Shown here: positions 34,493 through 43,777 of the stretch, piece by piece
Layout of the letters: each line of letters opens with the position of its first letter
Numbering within the stretch: position 1 is the first letter of the stretch
Assembly: GCF_005887095.1 (NCBI RefSeq)
Contig: NZ_PNCI01000042.1
Span: 106,127-170,126 of the forward strand
Origin: Pseudoalteromonas rubra
GTDB lineage: Bacteria > Pseudomonadota > Gammaproteobacteria > Enterobacterales > Alteromonadaceae
Direction: 5' to 3'
DNA length: 64,000 nt
Program-made: the position numbers and the translations under genes
The notes under the pieces: generated by a model
Told to the model about the DNA's origin: nothing
What the model saw: only the letters and a program-made list of their open reading frames with translations
The model's database searches: none

Positions 34493-36103
34493 TCACCCTG
34501 TTTTACGCCAAGCTTTGATAAATATTGCGATTGCCAGTATTGAACAGACACTGCTGGCGAGCTGGCGTTCGTCAATAAAACACAAACCGGCCACAATAGT
34601 GAGTGCAGCAGCGGCTATGCCAAGCAGCAGTGCACGCGTATCACTGCCGCGACTGGGAGCAATTGGCGTGCTCTGGCGCTGGCTGCGTTTCAGGTTCTGA
34701 TAAATGAGATCCGGCAGTTCCGGCATTTTTTCAGCCCAAAATGGCAAATTAGTATAGAGTTTTTTTGCTACAGCCAGCGGGCCGACCTGATCCTGCACCC
34801 ATTTTTCTAAAAAGGGTTTGGCGGTTTTCCATAGATCCAGTTGCGGGTAAAGCTGGCGACCCAGACCTTCGACATATAACAGGGTTTTTTGTAGTAGTAC
34901 CAGCTGCGGCTGTACTTCCATGTTAAAGCGTCGCGCTGTATTGAACAGATTGACCAGTACATGACCAAATGAGATTTCGGCCAGAGGCTTGTTAAAGATT
35001 GGCTCACACACTGTGCGAATGGCAAACTCGAACTCTTCAACACACGTATCCGCGGGCACCCAGCCAGAATCGACATGTAATTGTGCTACCTGGCGATAGT
35101 CGCGGTTGAAAAAAGCAATGAAGTTTTCTGCCAGATAACGTTTGTCTTCGCGATTCAAAGTGCCAACGATGCCACAGTCAATACCAATATACTTCGGATT
35201 ATGGGGGTCTTCCCGAGAAACAAAGATGTTGCCCGGGTGCATATCGGCATGGAAAAAACTGTCGCGGAACACCTGGGTAAAGAACACTTCGACGCCTCGC
35301 TCTGCGAGTACTTTCATATTGGTGCCCTGCGCCAGCAGCGACTCAGTATCTGAAACTGGAATGCCGTAAATACGCTCCATTACCAGCACATTCCGTCTGG
35401 AATAGTCACTGTATACCTCAGGAATATACAGTGAGTCAGATCCTTCAAAGTTGCGGCGCAGCTGAATAGCGTTGGCCGCCTCACGCATCAGATCCAATTC
35501 ATCCAGCAAGGTTTTGCGATATTCTCTGACCACTTCCACGGGTCGCAACCGGCGTCCAGCGCTGATCAGGCTAGCCAGTAAGCGGGCAAAACGTTCCATC
35601 AGCGACAAGTCTGCGAGTATTTGTTTTTCAATATTTGGCCGGATCACTTTGACCACCACTTCTCTCAGCTCGTCATCAACCATCAGTTTGGCGCAATGAA
35701 CTTGTGCGATGGAGGCAGATGCCAGTGGGGATTGCTCAAACTCAACAAAACAGTCGCTAATGGTGTCCAGCCCCAGTGCTTTTTCTATTAACGACTGTGC
35801 CTGATCGCCGGGAAAGGGAGCGACTTTGTCTTGTAACAGGGCGAGCTCTTCAGCAATATCCGGCGGCAGCAGATCGCGGCGTGTGGATAGCATCTGGCCA
35901 AACTTGATCCACACCGGCCCCAAAGTTTGCAGCGCCAGCCTGAGTCGTGCTCCTAGGGGTTTGTCGCGATGCTGGTTTGGCAGCCAGAATAGGCTACGTC
36001 TTATTGCCCGGGCATACCAGGGCTGTTTTTGCCTTGGCAGCAAGTCGTCAAGGCCATAATTGAGAAACGTTTTACCGATTTGATACAGACGAGCGATGGA
36101 CAA
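34493..36103 (-). CDS. ubiB: ubiquinone biosynthesis regulatory kinase-like protein UbiB
   Basis: A 536-residue member of the ABC1/COQ8 atypical kinase family, needed for coenzyme Q biosynthesis. The family KxGQ motif lies in WIKFGQMLSTRRDLLP, followed by the AAAS-like ASASIAQVH loop, the catalytic-loop equivalent HADMHPGNIFV, and GIDCGIVG. Two C-terminal TM helices (about 490-530) anchor it in the membrane. Ten bp downstream of ubiJ. Confidence 0.95.
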   Translation of the reverse strand: MSIARLYQIGKTFLNYGLDDLLPRQKQPWYARAIRRSLFWLPNQHRDKPLGARLRLALQTLGPVWIKFGQMLSTRRDLLPPDIAEELALLQDKVAPFPGDQAQSLIEKALGLDTISDCFVEFEQSPLASASIAQVHCAKLMVDDELREVVVKVIRPNIEKQILADLSLMERFARLLASLISAGRRLRPVEVVREYRKTLLDELDLMREAANAIQLRRNFEGSDSLYIPEVYSDYSRRNVLVMERIYGIPVSDTESLLAQGTNMKVLAERGVEVFFTQVFRDSFFHADMHPGNIFVSREDPHNPKYIGIDCGIVGTLNREDKRYLAENFIAFFNRDYRQVAQLHVDSGWVPADTCVEEFEFAIRTVCEPIFNKPLAEISFGHVLVNLFNTARRFNMEVQPQLVLLQKTLLYVEGLGRQLYPQLDLWKTAKPFLEKWVQDQVGPLAVAKKLYTNLPFWAEKMPELPDLIYQNLKRSQRQSTPIAPSRGSDTRALLLGIAAAALTIVAGLCFIDERQLASSVCSILAIAIFIKAWRKTG

Positions 36104-36113
36104 ATCCAGCTCC

Positions 36114-36731
36114 TTATAATTCGCTTAAGGCGTTAATACGTTGTTCCAGTGCTGCGAGCTGTTGCGCCAACTGTCTCGTATGGGATTTGAACTGACGAAC
36201 TTCAAGTGGATGAACGGCCACTTTCAGCTCATCCTGACATAACTGAGCAAAGGTTCGTTGTAGTACTTTTAGGTGGCCAGTCCCTTTTTGAGCGGCTGAA
36301 TTACAACGTTCGACAAGCAGTTGCGCCGGCGCATCTCCAAGGTGAGCCGACAAGTGTTCGGCCCAGTCAATACGTAATCCGGAAAAGGCTTTACTGTAAC
36401 TTTGTGCCAGTTGCAGATCGCCATCCAGGTCCAGCTTTTCTTCACGGATCAGGCGCGTTAGCTGGCTTGGATCGGAGATTTCACCTAAGGTCGATAAAGT
36501 CGTGGTGATGTGGCAGTCAGCCTGGTCCCGATAATGACCATAGACGAAACAGCGCGGCTTACCTTGCTGTTCCCCTACATAGTGTAGCGCGCAGCACAGC
36601 CCCAGATCCGTTAAGGTAATGGCCAGTGTTTTGTGTTGTACAGAGGAAAGCTGAACGGCCAGAGACGGCTCTTTGTCCAGCAGTTTTTCCAGTGCGCTTT
36701 CGGCAACGGCAGTGAGCAGCGTGATCCACAT
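36114..36731 (-). CDS. ubiJ: ubiquinone biosynthesis accessory factor UbiJ (SCP2 domain)
   Basis: A 205-residue soluble protein. An SCP2-like lipid-binding domain (about 25-120) is followed by a C-terminal helical part with a coiled coil (TRQLAQQLAALEQRINAL). UbiJ is part of the soluble Ubi metabolon. Position between ubiE and ubiB is the usual one in gammaproteobacteria. Confidence 0.92.
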   Translation of the reverse strand: MWITLLTAVAESALEKLLDKEPSLAVQLSSVQHKTLAITLTDLGLCCALHYVGEQQGKPRCFVYGHYRDQADCHITTTLSTLGEISDPSQLTRLIREEKLDLDGDLQLAQSYSKAFSGLRIDWAEHLSAHLGDAPAQLLVERCNSAAQKGTGHLKVLQRTFAQLCQDELKVAVHPLEVRQFKSHTRQLAQQLAALEQRINALSEL

Positions 36732-36754
36732 ACAGTTTCCTTTGTTCCCCGGAG

Positions 36755-37510
36755 TTAGAATTTAAAGCCTCGGTGAAGTGCCACGATACCGCCCGTGAGG
36801 TTTTGATAGCTTGCCTGTTCAAAACCGGCTTCTTCCATCATTGATTTGAGTGTTTCCTGATCCGGATGCATACGAATGGATTCAGCCAGGTAACGATAGC
36901 TCTCACTGTCGTTGGCAACCAATTTGCCCATGGTTGGCAGAATGTTGAACGAATAAAAGTCGTAGAGCTTAGATAGCGCCTCGTTGTCTGTTTTTGAAAA
37001 CTCAAGAACAAGAAGCCGACCACCGGGCTTTAATACGCGATACATGGAACGTAGCGCTTTGTCTTTATCGGTGACATTACGTAGTCCGAAAGCTATGGTG
37101 ATCACATCCAGGCTATTGTCCGGGAAGGGCAGCGCTTCGGCATTCATCTGCACATATTCGATATTACCGACCCGACCGAGGTCGCGCAGTTTGTCTCGTC
37201 CAACGCGTAACATTGAGTCGTTGATATCACCCAGGATCACCTGACCTGATTCACCCACCAGTTCACTGAACTTAGCGGTCAGATCACCGGTGCCACCGGC
37301 CAGGTCCAGCACTTTGTGACCCTGACGGACACCTGAACACGCTATGGTCTGGCGCTTCCATAAGCGATGGATGCCAAATGACATGAGGTCATTCATCACA
37401 TCATACTTTGCTGCCACTGAATGGAAAACATCAGCCACCATGGATGCCTTTTCCTGTGTTGCTACTGTTTTATAGCCAAAGTGTGTGGTGTCGCGATTTG
37501 CTTCTTTCAT
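36755..37510 (-). CDS. ubiE: ubiquinone/menaquinone C-methyltransferase UbiE
   Basis: A 251-residue class I SAM-dependent methyltransferase with motif I VLDLAGGTGDLTAKF, family signature YDVMNDLMSFGIHRLWKR, and DVITIAFGLRNVTDKDKAL. It methylates demethylmenaquinone and 2-octaprenyl-6-methoxybenzoquinol precursors. First gene of the ubiE-ubiJ-ubiB run, 23 bp before ubiJ. Confidence 0.97.
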   Translation of the reverse strand: MKEANRDTTHFGYKTVATQEKASMVADVFHSVAAKYDVMNDLMSFGIHRLWKRQTIACSGVRQGHKVLDLAGGTGDLTAKFSELVGESGQVILGDINDSMLRVGRDKLRDLGRVGNIEYVQMNAEALPFPDNSLDVITIAFGLRNVTDKDKALRSMYRVLKPGGRLLVLEFSKTDNEALSKLYDFYSFNILPTMGKLVANDSESYRYLAESIRMHPDQETLKSMMEEAGFEQASYQNLTGGIVALHRGFKF

Positions 37511-37654
37511 GTGTGTTATTTGTGCCGGATCTGGGTGTCAATAGTGTACTTGATCGCACTCAGTGAGCGCAATCGGTGTCAGCAATTTAAGTAGATTTAT
37601 CAATAGCCCCTGATGTGGTTAACCTGTTGTGCCTCCAGGTACGATGGGTAAGCT

Positions 37655-38674
37655 CTAATTGGGCGCAGAAATATAATAGTGTTGACCCAGTGTCTGGGCT
37701 TTTTTAGCTGCAAAGGCGGCACGTTGCGCCAGGGTGTTGAAGTCATGATCCGGTTGATGCTGTGCAATCCCGATGGCCAAATCGATTTCCGGAAACGACA
37801 CATCACCTTTGGCACTGACAAACTTCAGCCTGGTTACGCCGCGGCGTATTTTTTCTGCCACCACCACCGCGGTATCTGCTTCACAGTCAGCCAGCACTAT
37901 GGTGAACTCTTGCTTACCCGTTCTGCCCGGCAGGCCACTTTGTAGCACGTATTTCTGGATCCGTTTTGCGACACGTTGCAGCACCGTTTCGCCAACCAGT
38001 TCACCAAAGTCCTGACTGAAGGCATCCAGGTTTTCGATCAGCACGGAAATGGCGCAGATTGATTTGTCCTGAGTCAGCCACAGTTGTGTTTTATGACCCA
38101 GATAATGACGTTTATAAAGGCCAGTTTGCGGGTCCAGAATACGCTGTTTTCGCAGTTTCAGTAACTGCTGTTGCTGCTTTTCATGAATTTCGCGTGCTCT
38201 TCGTAAGGCATTTTTGAACTGCTGGTGTTGTTTCAGTAGCTGTTCAGTGTGTCCGCCAAAATCTTTCAGGGCAGCCCGGGTTTTGACGACATTGTGTTCA
38301 TCCAGATTATGAATGCAGTGATTGATTTGTTTGGCAAAGCCGATGAGGCTTTGCTGTGACTGTTGTGCGGAGTCATTGAGCTGATCGATCATACCGCCGA
38401 CTTGCTGGATTAGATTGGCTTCGGTCTGATGCTCTTTTTGCAGGTACTCATAGTAGAGCTGCTCGATATAAATGCTGTCAATGCCAACACGGTTGCGGAT
38501 GTCCCGATCCAGGCGTTCAGTCAGGTCACGATTGTTTTGACTGATATAGACATAGCCAATATGGTAATTCAATGGCGTAGGGGGCAGCTGATTCTGTTCC
38601 AGAAACTGACAAACTTTAGTCATTTTTTCTTGTGCTATTGCCATGGAATCATGGAACATCATTTCACTTACCAC
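37655..38674 (-). CDS. GGDEF-domain protein with degenerate active site
   Basis: About 339 residues, soluble. An N-terminal helical part (about 1-160), a coiled coil (HEKQQQQLLKLRKQRIL), then a GGDEF domain (about 170-335). The signature is GRTGKQEFTIVLAD, so GG(D/E)EF is replaced by GKQEF; loss of the second Gly and the acidic residue suggests it does not make c-di-GMP and may be an effector or scaffold. The start is uncertain: GTG 38674, or ATG 38662, without a clear ribosome binding site. Divergent from the DUF885 gene. Confidence 0.8.
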   Translation of the reverse strand: MVSEMMFHDSMAIAQEKMTKVCQFLEQNQLPPTPLNYHIGYVYISQNNRDLTERLDRDIRNRVGIDSIYIEQLYYEYLQKEHQTEANLIQQVGGMIDQLNDSAQQSQQSLIGFAKQINHCIHNLDEHNVVKTRAALKDFGGHTEQLLKQHQQFKNALRRAREIHEKQQQQLLKLRKQRILDPQTGLYKRHYLGHKTQLWLTQDKSICAISVLIENLDAFSQDFGELVGETVLQRVAKRIQKYVLQSGLPGRTGKQEFTIVLADCEADTAVVVAEKIRRGVTRLKFVSAKGDVSFPEIDLAIGIAQHQPDHDFNTLAQRAAFAAKKAQTLGQHYYISAPN

Positions 38675-38983
38675 AATAATCAGTTGCTGTTGTACGGGTC
38701 ACCGAAGCGTCTAACATAACACCTGTGAGGTGCCAGCTTCGCTGCGGCTACATTAATCGCTCTCCCGAGTTTTGCAAAGCAAAATTCAGCGTTAAGGGGC
38801 AAATTTATTGCTTTTCTGCGGGGGCTGATGAATTAGTAATCACTTTTTCCTTGGTCTTTAGGGCCGCGCATGATTGATGCGTGACAGGCGCCATTCTGTG
38901 ACTGGTCGCTTTAAGTTGCAAGCCTCTCACTGGCGTGTTTAGGTGTTGCGTAAATTTCACATTATTGTTAAAGGATCACTCGC
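38675..38983. other. divergent intergenic region, no gene seen
   Basis: 309 bp between two divergent starts. It contains a small hairpin TTTTGC-AAA-GCAAAA (38770-38785) and no supported open frame. Promoters for both flanking genes should lie here; none is clear enough to place. Confidence 0.5.
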
Positions 38984-40747
38984 GTGAACGCTTCACTTAA
39001 AACCACTTTATCTCGCACTGTGTGCGCTGTGACTTTGGCTCTGGGACTGGCGGGGTGTGAGCTGACTCAGGTCAACGCCGATCAGCAATTTACCAGTTTG
39101 GCTGAGCAAGTTATGACGTTTCGTAACGACAATCGAGACACGATTAAAACTCAGTTACCCGACCTAAGTGCGAGCGCTTTGGCGACTAAAAATGCGGAAC
39201 GTGAACACTTTCTTCAGCGATTAGACGCACTGAACACGGGAAATTTAAGTGAAGAAAACCGTATCAATCTGACGATTTTACGCGCTCAAATCCAGGATCA
39301 GGTCGATCGTTACCGCTTCAATACACATTACATGCCGCTTAAGTCTGAGAGTGGGTTTCACAGTAGTTTGCCCTGGTTGTTCAATGATGTGGATTTGAGC
39401 ACTCCAGCGGGGTATGAGGTATATCTGAACAAGCTTGCAGAGGTGCCGCGTTATTTCCAGCAAAATATTGACTGGATGCGTAAAGGGTTGGCCGTGGGAT
39501 TGACTCAGCCCAAAGCGGTGCTGGCAGGATATGAATCATCCATCGAAGCGTTTATTGTCGACGATGTAACACAGTCGCAGTTTTTCAAGCCTTTTGCGGT
39601 TAATCGGCATAACTTGTCTGAGCAGGAATTTGCCGCGATCCAGACGCGAGCACAAGCGATACTCGCAGAGCAGGTGATCCCTGCTTATCGCGATTATTTA
39701 AGGTTTTTTGTCGAAGAGTATCGACCAGGTGCACGAGATGACATCGGCATTTCCAGTACACCAAATGGTGTTGAGTTTTACCGTAATCGCACTGCGCATT
39801 TCACCACTACGCAAATGACACCTAAAGAGATCCACGAACTCGGGCTGAAAGAGGTTGCCAGGATCAAAGGTGAAATGATGGATATCATCAGGCAAACCGA
39901 GTTTGAAGGAAGCTTTGCCGAGTTTGTACAGTTTTTGAGAACCGACCCCCAGTTCTATGCCAACAGTGCTGAGGAGCTGCTTAAGGAAGCGGCGTATATT
40001 GCAAAGCAAATGGACGCTCAGCTCCCTAAGTTGTTCCATACGCTGCCGCGCCGTCCTTATGGTGTTGCCCCGGTACCGGATGCGATTGCACCTAAGTACA
40101 CTACCGGCCGTTATCTGGGCGCGGATAAGGACACGGATGCGGGTTATTACTGGGTAAATACCTATGCTCTGGACAAACGCCCCCTGTATGTACTTGAAGC
40201 CCTGACATTACACGAAGCTGTGCCTGGACACCATTTGCAAATTTCACTGAACCAGGAGTTAGATTATTTACCTGACTACCGTCGTGAATCATATATTTCA
40301 GCATTTGGTGAGGGCTGGGGACTGTATGCGGAATACCTGGGACTGGAAGCGGGTTTCTATCAGGATCCGTACAGTAACTTTGGGCGTCTGACTTATGAAA
40401 TGTGGCGGGCGGCACGCTTGGTCGTGGATACCGGTATGCATATGTATGGCTGGAGCCGCGAACGGGCGATGAACTTTATGCGCGATAATACTGCCTTGTC
40501 ACTGCACAATGTTAAAACCGAAACCGATCGTTATATTTCATGGCCGGGGCAGGCTTTGTCATACAAGGTGGGAGAGTTAACGATTAAACGCTTACGCGCA
40601 AAAACAGAGGCGGCCCTGGGCGATGCTTTTGATATTCGTGAATTCCACCATCAGATCCTGCGTCATGGTTCAGTACCATTAAGCGTGCTGGAATCGCAGA
40701 TCGATAAGTACATTGCATCGGCGCAACAAGCGAGTCAGGCCCACTAA
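38984..40747 (+). CDS. DUF885-family metallopeptidase-like lipoprotein
   Basis: A 587-residue protein with a lipoprotein signal: hydrophobic stretch then LGLAGC with Cys about residue 24. The main part is a DUF885 domain; LTLHEAVPGHHLQIS contains a zinc-binding-type HEAVPGHH, and a downstream Glu is in SAFGEGWGLYAEYL. Such proteins resemble M32/M2-type carboxypeptidases, and peptidase activity in the periplasm is the likely role. Start is GTG 38984 with AAGGA upstream. Confidence 0.88.
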   Translation: MNASLKTTLSRTVCAVTLALGLAGCELTQVNADQQFTSLAEQVMTFRNDNRDTIKTQLPDLSASALATKNAEREHFLQRLDALNTGNLSEENRINLTILRAQIQDQVDRYRFNTHYMPLKSESGFHSSLPWLFNDVDLSTPAGYEVYLNKLAEVPRYFQQNIDWMRKGLAVGLTQPKAVLAGYESSIEAFIVDDVTQSQFFKPFAVNRHNLSEQEFAAIQTRAQAILAEQVIPAYRDYLRFFVEEYRPGARDDIGISSTPNGVEFYRNRTAHFTTTQMTPKEIHELGLKEVARIKGEMMDIIRQTEFEGSFAEFVQFLRTDPQFYANSAEELLKEAAYIAKQMDAQLPKLFHTLPRRPYGVAPVPDAIAPKYTTGRYLGADKDTDAGYYWVNTYALDKRPLYVLEALTLHEAVPGHHLQISLNQELDYLPDYRRESYISAFGEGWGLYAEYLGLEAGFYQDPYSNFGRLTYEMWRAARLVVDTGMHMYGWSRERAMNFMRDNTALSLHNVKTETDRYISWPGQALSYKVGELTIKRLRAKTEAALGDAFDIREFHHQILRHGSVPLSVLESQIDKYIASAQQASQAH

Positions 40748-40752
40748 ATCAC

Positions 40753-40788
40753 AAGCAGATCAATCCGTATATTTGGCTTGATCTGCTT
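40753..40788. terminator. hairpin between the DUF885 gene and mtnK
   Basis: 11-bp inverted repeat AAGCAGATCAA/TTGATCTGCTT with a 14-nt loop, in the 57-bp gap between convergent genes. The long loop and weak T-run make the terminator call moderate. Confidence 0.5.
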
Positions 40789-40804
40789 TGCTCCTTATGC
40801 TGAA

Positions 40805-42007
40805 TTACTGCAATACACTGATGATCAGCTGGTAGCAGGCCTGTTTACTGTGACAGCTACGAGCATGCAGGATCAGTTGTTCACCTACCTCCAGTGCCAG
40901 ACGCTGAGCGCGCAGGCGAGCTTGATCATCTTCAATTTCATCCAGATCGCTGACATGGGCCAGACCTATGGTACGTCGGATCATTTCGCTGCCACAGAAG
41001 CCAATGGCATCCTGAAAGACGTCATGTAAAAAGTGTTCTGCATATCCCGGCACCAGCAAAGTGCTGTCGTTGCCCTGTTGTTCGCACAACTTCAGCCACT
41101 GCTGCTCAAACTCGTTGAGACAACTATCTATGGTGCGCAGTAAATATGTATGAATATCACGGCGTTTTGATGGCTCTTTGATGCGACCATGCTGGGCGCA
41201 GAAATTCAACAGTAAATTGCCGATGAAAGACCCCAGATCGAACCCAATGGGCCCGAAGAAAGCAAATTCCGGGTCGATAAATTTGGTTGTCGCGTCATCT
41301 ACAAACAGGCTGCCACTGTGGGCGTCACCATGTAACAGTGCCTGGGGCGAAGACAAAAAGCGTGTTTTGAGATGGGCGATTGCCAGCTTTAGTGTTTTAT
41401 TGTGGCGAAGTTTGCTGACTTCAGGGCTCAGCGCCTCGGGATAGTGGTTGCGCTCAGCGTCCTGGTAAGGGTCATCAAAAAACAGCTCTTCTGTAATGGC
41501 GCACAGTTCCGGATTCGTAAAAGTCTGTACCAGAGATTTTTTTTCGACGGCGCTGAGGTAGAAGTCGCTGTGATAAAAGCTGGTTGTGGCCAGGTATCGG
41601 GCAACATCCCGGCCCAAATTTGCAAAGGTACGACCGGCATTGAGTTCACCACGCAGTATACGCAGGTGGCCCAAATCTTCGAGTATGGTAACCGCCTGTA
41701 CGCTATCATGATGTATCACTTTAACGGTGTGCGCCGGACAGACCTTACCATGGCGGAGCAATGCGTTGGCTTCAATACGCGCCCTGTCCAGTGTCAGTGG
41801 CCAGCTTTCACCAACGCAGCGGGCATACGGGAGTGCCTGCTTAAGGATCACACTGTGGTTATGCTGATCAATGACCCTAAACACCAGGTTTAAGTTGCCA
41901 TCGCCAAACTCATAACAACTCAGTTGTGCGTCTGGCGGGAAGATCCCCCCCAGATTATTGATGTATTCAATGGCCATTTCATTGTCAAACGCCTGATAAG
42001 CACTCAT
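40805..42007 (-). CDS. mtnK: S-methyl-5-thioribose kinase
   Basis: A 400-residue kinase of the methionine salvage pathway that phosphorylates methylthioribose at C1. Landmarks are GDGNLNLVFRVID, ILKQALPYARCVGESWPLTLDRAR and the catalytic loop LLHGDAHSGSLFVDD followed by IDPEFAFFGPIGFDLG, as in bacterial MtnK. Start 42007 gives MSAYQAFDN, matching family N-termini; the frame is open five codons further. Divergent from mtnA, with a MetJ-type operator between them. Confidence 0.95.
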   Translation of the reverse strand: MSAYQAFDNEMAIEYINNLGGIFPPDAQLSCYEFGDGNLNLVFRVIDQHNHSVILKQALPYARCVGESWPLTLDRARIEANALLRHGKVCPAHTVKVIHHDSVQAVTILEDLGHLRILRGELNAGRTFANLGRDVARYLATTSFYHSDFYLSAVEKKSLVQTFTNPELCAITEELFFDDPYQDAERNHYPEALSPEVSKLRHNKTLKLAIAHLKTRFLSSPQALLHGDAHSGSLFVDDATTKFIDPEFAFFGPIGFDLGSFIGNLLLNFCAQHGRIKEPSKRRDIHTYLLRTIDSCLNEFEQQWLKLCEQQGNDSTLLVPGYAEHFLHDVFQDAIGFCGSEMIRRTIGLAHVSDLDEIEDDQARLRAQRLALEVGEQLILHARSCHSKQACYQLIISVLQ

Positions 42008-42062
42008 CCGGATCATCCACATAGAATAAAATTAGATCAGCATTCTATACCTGCAAACGTTT

Positions 42063-42094
42063 AGAAGTCTATACATCTTTAGATCTTGATGTAG
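42063..42094. promoter_or_regulatory. MetJ box array between mtnK and mtnA
   Basis: Four consecutive 8-mers: AGAAGTCT, ATACATCT, TTAGATCT, TGATGTAG. Against the MetJ box AGACGTCT they match at 7, 6, 4 and 4 positions. The array lies between two divergent TAGAAT elements (minus strand 42042-42047, plus strand 42092-42097). MetJ with S-adenosylmethionine would repress both directions. Confidence 0.68.
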
Positions 42095-42188
42095 AATAGT
42101 AACAGGTCATTTCATTAAGAGATCACGCTAAACGCGCTGCTCTCGCTGATGATTGGCATTACTCAGGAGCAAGCCGGAGGAAGCAAGG

Positions 42189-43211
42189 TTGAAAGAGTTA
42201 ATCGCACGCAGTCTTAAGTATCAAAATGGCATGGTGCAAGTATTGGATCAGTATTTGTTACCACACCAGGAAACATGGCATCACTGCGAGAATGTAGAGC
42301 AGATGAAATCGCTGATCTTGGCGCTGAAAGTACGCGGGGCACCTTTAATTGGCCTGGCTGCCAGCTTATTAGTGGCTTATCTGGCAGAGCAGGGCAGCAG
42401 CAAAGCGCAATTGAACGACGCCATTGATGAATTGACCGCGACACGTCCAACCGCAGTAAACCTGATGCATTGCATGGCCAGACTACGCGAAGCGCTGCAA
42501 CAGCCCGAGTATGCGCAAGCCGTGGTCACAGAAGCGGAGCGTCTGTTTGAGGAAGACTGTGCCTTGTGCGATCGAATGGCCACATTCGGAGCTGAGCTGG
42601 TTGAATCCGGAGATAATATTCTTACTCACTGTAACACCGGGGCATTGGCAACCGCAGGTGTCGGTACGGCACTAGGGGTTATCCATCATGCAGCCAGGCA
42701 ACATTCGAATATTCATATCTGGGTTGATGAAACCCGGCCTCTGTTGCAAGGGGGACGCCTGACGGCCTATGAGCTGGCTCAGTGGCAGATCCCATACACG
42801 CTGATCTGCGACAATATGGCAGCCAGCCTGATGGCAGCGGGCAAAGTCGATAAGATTTTCGTCGGCGCAGATCGCATTGCGGTTAACGGCGATTTTGCTA
42901 ATAAGGTGGGGACTTATAACCTGGCTGTACTGGCGCATTATCACCAGATCCCCTTCTATGTTGTCGCACCAGTGACGACGCTGGACAGCAGCTGTGCATC
43001 TGGGCAGGACATTCCTATTGAACAGCGTGCAGAAACAGAGGTTACCGGAGTGAGTGGCAGTTTTGGCAGCTGCCAGTGGGCACCGGAGCAGGCAGAAGTG
43101 TACAATCCTGCCTTTGATGTCACGCCAGCCGCGTTAATCACGGCCTGGGTACTCGATACTGGGGTATATTATCCGCAACAGGTTGCAGCTGGCGTGTTAG
43201 GCACGGTATGA
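42189..43211 (+). CDS. mtnA: S-methyl-5-thioribose-1-phosphate isomerase
   Basis: A 340-residue aldose-ketose isomerase of the eIF2B-like family that converts MTR-1-P to MTRu-1-P. The catalytic Cys is in THCNTGALATAGVGTALG and the Asp in VGADRIAVNGDFANKVGTY. TTG 42189 is chosen as start: GGAGG lies 7-8 nt upstream, and the protein then starts KELIARSLKYQNGMVQVLDQ like other MtnA. Another TTG at 42153 lacks such a site. Its stop is followed by a hairpin (43200-43223) and convergent mtnD. Confidence 0.94.
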   Translation: MKELIARSLKYQNGMVQVLDQYLLPHQETWHHCENVEQMKSLILALKVRGAPLIGLAASLLVAYLAEQGSSKAQLNDAIDELTATRPTAVNLMHCMARLREALQQPEYAQAVVTEAERLFEEDCALCDRMATFGAELVESGDNILTHCNTGALATAGVGTALGVIHHAARQHSNIHIWVDETRPLLQGGRLTAYELAQWQIPYTLICDNMAASLMAAGKVDKIFVGADRIAVNGDFANKVGTYNLAVLAHYHQIPFYVVAPVTTLDSSCASGQDIPIEQRAETEVTGVSGSFGSCQWAPEQAEVYNPAFDVTPAALITAWVLDTGVYYPQQVAAGVLGTV

Positions 43212-43223
43212 GAGGACCGTGCC
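43200..43223. terminator. hairpin across the mtnA stop, between mtnA and mtnD
   Basis: GGCACGGT, 8-nt loop, ACCGTGCC. It includes the mtnA stop codon. No long T-run, so terminator activity is uncertain. Confidence 0.45.
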
Positions 43224-43234
43224 GTAAGAGCGCT

Positions 43235-43777
43235 TTAATCCAGTAACGGAAAGCGCTCTGCGATTGGGCTGTCGGTACTTTGTGCCACCCAGCCCTGTTC
43301 ATTGTTGAATAGCCGGATCGCCGTAAACTCAGGATCGCTGCCCATATCAAACCAGTGAGGTGTATTGGCAGGGACTGAGATCAGGTCGCCCTGCTGACAC
43401 AGCACCTGGTACACCCGCTCGCCAATATGCAGGCAGAATAGCCCCTGTCCCTGTACAAAGAAGCGGACTTCATCTTCGCTGTGAGTATGTTCAAAGAGAA
43501 ACTTCTGACGCAGTGAGGCGGCATCGGGGTGGCCTTTGGGTAAGGAGATCACATCTACCGTTTGATATCCATCTTGTGCTGTTAGTCGCGCAATATCGGC
43601 CTCATATGCCGCAAGAATATCGTCATGAGAGGTGGCCTGGGCGACATCGTAAGCGGCCTGCCATTGTTCAAAGCGCACGCCTACTTCACTAAGCTGGGCT
43701 GCTATCTGGTGATGTGCTTGACTCTGGAACTCTACTTTATTCGGGTGCTGGTCGTGGAAAACGGTCAACTGGCTCAT
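43235..43777 (-). CDS. mtnD: acireductone dioxygenase
   Basis: A 180-residue cupin enzyme. The metal site is in FEHTHSEDEVRFFVQG (HxH and Glu) and the later His in PANTPHWFDMG. With iron it forms the keto acid precursor of methionine plus formate; with nickel, an off-pathway product. Overlaps mtnC by 4 bp (ATGA). Confidence 0.96.
   Translation of the reverse strand: MSQLTVFHDQHPNKVEFQSQAHHQIAAQLSEVGVRFEQWQAAYDVAQATSHDDILAAYEADIARLTAQDGYQTVDVISLPKGHPDAASLRQKFLFEHTHSEDEVRFFVQGQGLFCLHIGERVYQVLCQQGDLISVPANTPHWFDMGSDPEFTAIRLFNNEQGWVAQSTDSPIAERFPLLD

Noticed and set aside
42153..42188. Upstream TTG start for mtnA
   Set aside because: GGAGG lies between it and the better placed TTG 42189, so it is the ribosome binding site of the latter.
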